This document shows, piece after piece, positions 34,414 through 34,722 of a stretch of DNA of 34,722 nucleotides (position 1 is its first letter; each line of letters begins with the position of its first letter). Under the pieces are notes generated by a model that was not told the origin of the DNA, did not search any database, and saw only the letters and a program-made list of their open reading frames with translations. The position numbers and the translations under genes are program-made. Origin of the DNA: Cellvibrionales bacterium UBA3090 (GTDB taxonomy: Bacteria; Pseudomonadota; Gammaproteobacteria; Pseudomonadales; Porticoccaceae); the NCBI GenBank assembly GCA_002367235.1, contig DFBC01000041.1, forward strand, positions 38,251 to 72,972. Reading direction: 5' to 3'.

Positions 34414-34497
34414 ATGATAAAAAATCCAATAGTACGATGGCGGAGGGCTGGAGTAATAGGGGTTGTGCCCCTATTTTTATTTGCCCTTGGGAGGTAA
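34414..34497 (+). CDS. possible 27-residue leader or small membrane peptide
   Basis: Twenty-seven codons with a basic N-terminal part (RWRR at residues 8-11) followed by a hydrophobic stretch (AGVIGVVPLFLFALG), the layout of a tiny inner-membrane peptide. The Arg codons at 8, 10 and 11 are CGA, CGG and AGG, which are often rare. A terminator-like hairpin (34455-34475) lies inside the frame, so translation of the frame could affect it. The stop is followed four bases later by the next ATG, with the next ribosome site inside the end of this frame. Either a regulatory leader or a small accessory protein of the symporter; I do not recognise the family. Confidence 0.4.
   Translation: MIKNPIVRWRRAGVIGVVPLFLFALGR
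34455..34480 (+). terminator. intrinsic terminator-like hairpin inside the leader
   Basis: AATAGGGG (34455-34462), loop TTGTG, CCCCTATT (34468-34475), then TTTATTTG. The eight-pair stem has four GC pairs in the core and the T-rich tail continues directly, which is the form of a rho-independent terminator in the plus direction. It lies within the 27-codon frame upstream of the symporter, suggesting attenuation. Confidence 0.55.
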
Positions 34498-34501
34498 GGG
34501 G

Positions 34502-34576
34502 ATGCGCGGACAACAAGTGCTGACTCTCAGCGAATTAAATCCGAAATTGAACCAGACAAAATGGATCACCACATGA
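34502..34576 (+). CDS. possible 24-residue leader peptide coupled to the symporter
   Basis: Twenty-four codons starting six bases after a strong GGGAGGT site (34489-34495). The stop TGA overlaps the symporter ATG as ATGA (34573-34576), the classic form of translational coupling. The symporter start has no ribosome site of its own, which supports a role for this frame in loading ribosomes. The peptide is polar and resembles nothing I know. Confidence 0.45.
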   Translation: MRGQQVLTLSELNPKLNQTKWITT

Positions 34577-34722
34577 TTGAAGCCAGCTTCCTGATTTCAC
34601 TGCTTCTATTTCTAGCCATTGGCCTCTCCTCCATGGCCGTGAGCCGTAAGACTGCCGAGGATTATCTGGTCGCAGGCAAGGCAACACCGGCCTGGCTTGC
34701 AGGGCTTTCTGCCGTGGCGACT
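34573..34722 (+). CDS. sodium:solute symporter (SSS family), N-terminal fragment
   Basis: The first 50 residues of a gene cut by the window edge. A first membrane helix (FLISLLLFLAIGLSSMAV) is followed by RKTAEDYLVAGKATPAWLAGLSAVAT, the family-typical loop and start of the second helix in SSS transporters such as PutP. These use the Na+ gradient to import small solutes; the substrate cannot be decided from this part. The ATG at 34573 overlaps the 24-codon frame; an in-frame ATG at 34561 would add four residues but has no better ribosome site. Confidence 0.82.
   Translation, partial: MIEASFLISLLLFLAIGLSSMAVSRKTAEDYLVAGKATPAWLAGLSAVAT

Overview
The window reads as chromosomal DNA of moderate GC from a flagellated, probably marine and aerobic gammaproteobacterium. 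The reasoning is inference from gene content: a PomA/PomB-type (sodium-driven) flagellar motor pair, GreB, SelO, bacterial YciH/SUI1, DUF3391-type HD-GYP proteins and a gamma-alpha fused 2-oxoacid:ferredoxin oxidoreductase. A Cellvibrionales-like lineage is possible but cannot be proved from the sequence alone. I see no rRNA, tRNA, CRISPR array, insertion sequence, integrase or phage gene. Coding density is high.

Layout. 1-2.8 kb (+): a HAMP-only membrane protein, then a small anchored protein, an AI-2E/PerM-type permease (ATGA overlap) and a class I O-methyltransferase. 2.9-5.3 kb (+): a small secreted hypothetical, a CBS-domain protein closed by a perfect 30-base palindrome, and an ArsB/NhaD-type ion transporter. 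5.4-6.9 kb (-): SelO protein AMPylase. 7.1-11.05 kb (+): a small membrane protein, a family 4-like uracil-DNA glycosylase, and two tandem HD-GYP paralogues, the second with a broken HD dyad. 11.07-16.1 kb (-): a compact run of APC permease, quinone oxidoreductase, YciH, S9 peptidase and GreB. 16.2-18.6 kb (+): a voltage-gated K+ channel with a C-terminal zinc ribbon, followed 3 nt later by cardiolipin synthase. 18.7-24.1 kb (+): an iron-sulfur flavoprotein plus KorA and KorB, then two small hypotheticals. 24.1-26.5 kb (-): pomA-pomB-PilZ with a near-consensus FliA promoter. 26.86-30.96 kb (-): a 1366-residue multi-PAS hybrid histidine kinase. 31.35-34.2 kb (+): a PAS-GGDEF-EAL membrane protein. 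34.4 kb to the end: two very short ORFs overlapping a terminator-like hairpin, leading into a truncated sodium:solute symporter.

The unifying theme is cyclic-di-GMP and signalling around motility: two HD-GYP proteins, a PilZ protein in the motor operon, a GGDEF-EAL enzyme and a large hybrid kinase. The metabolic centrepiece is the three-gene 2-oxoacid oxidoreductase, whose first subunit looks able to pass electrons between ferredoxin-type clusters and NAD(P)H. The least explained parts are two intergenic regions with strong Shine-Dalgarno sites in front of very short ORFs (26.57-26.70 kb and 34.40-34.58 kb). Five genes appear to start with TTG, so their starts rest on context more than on the codon.
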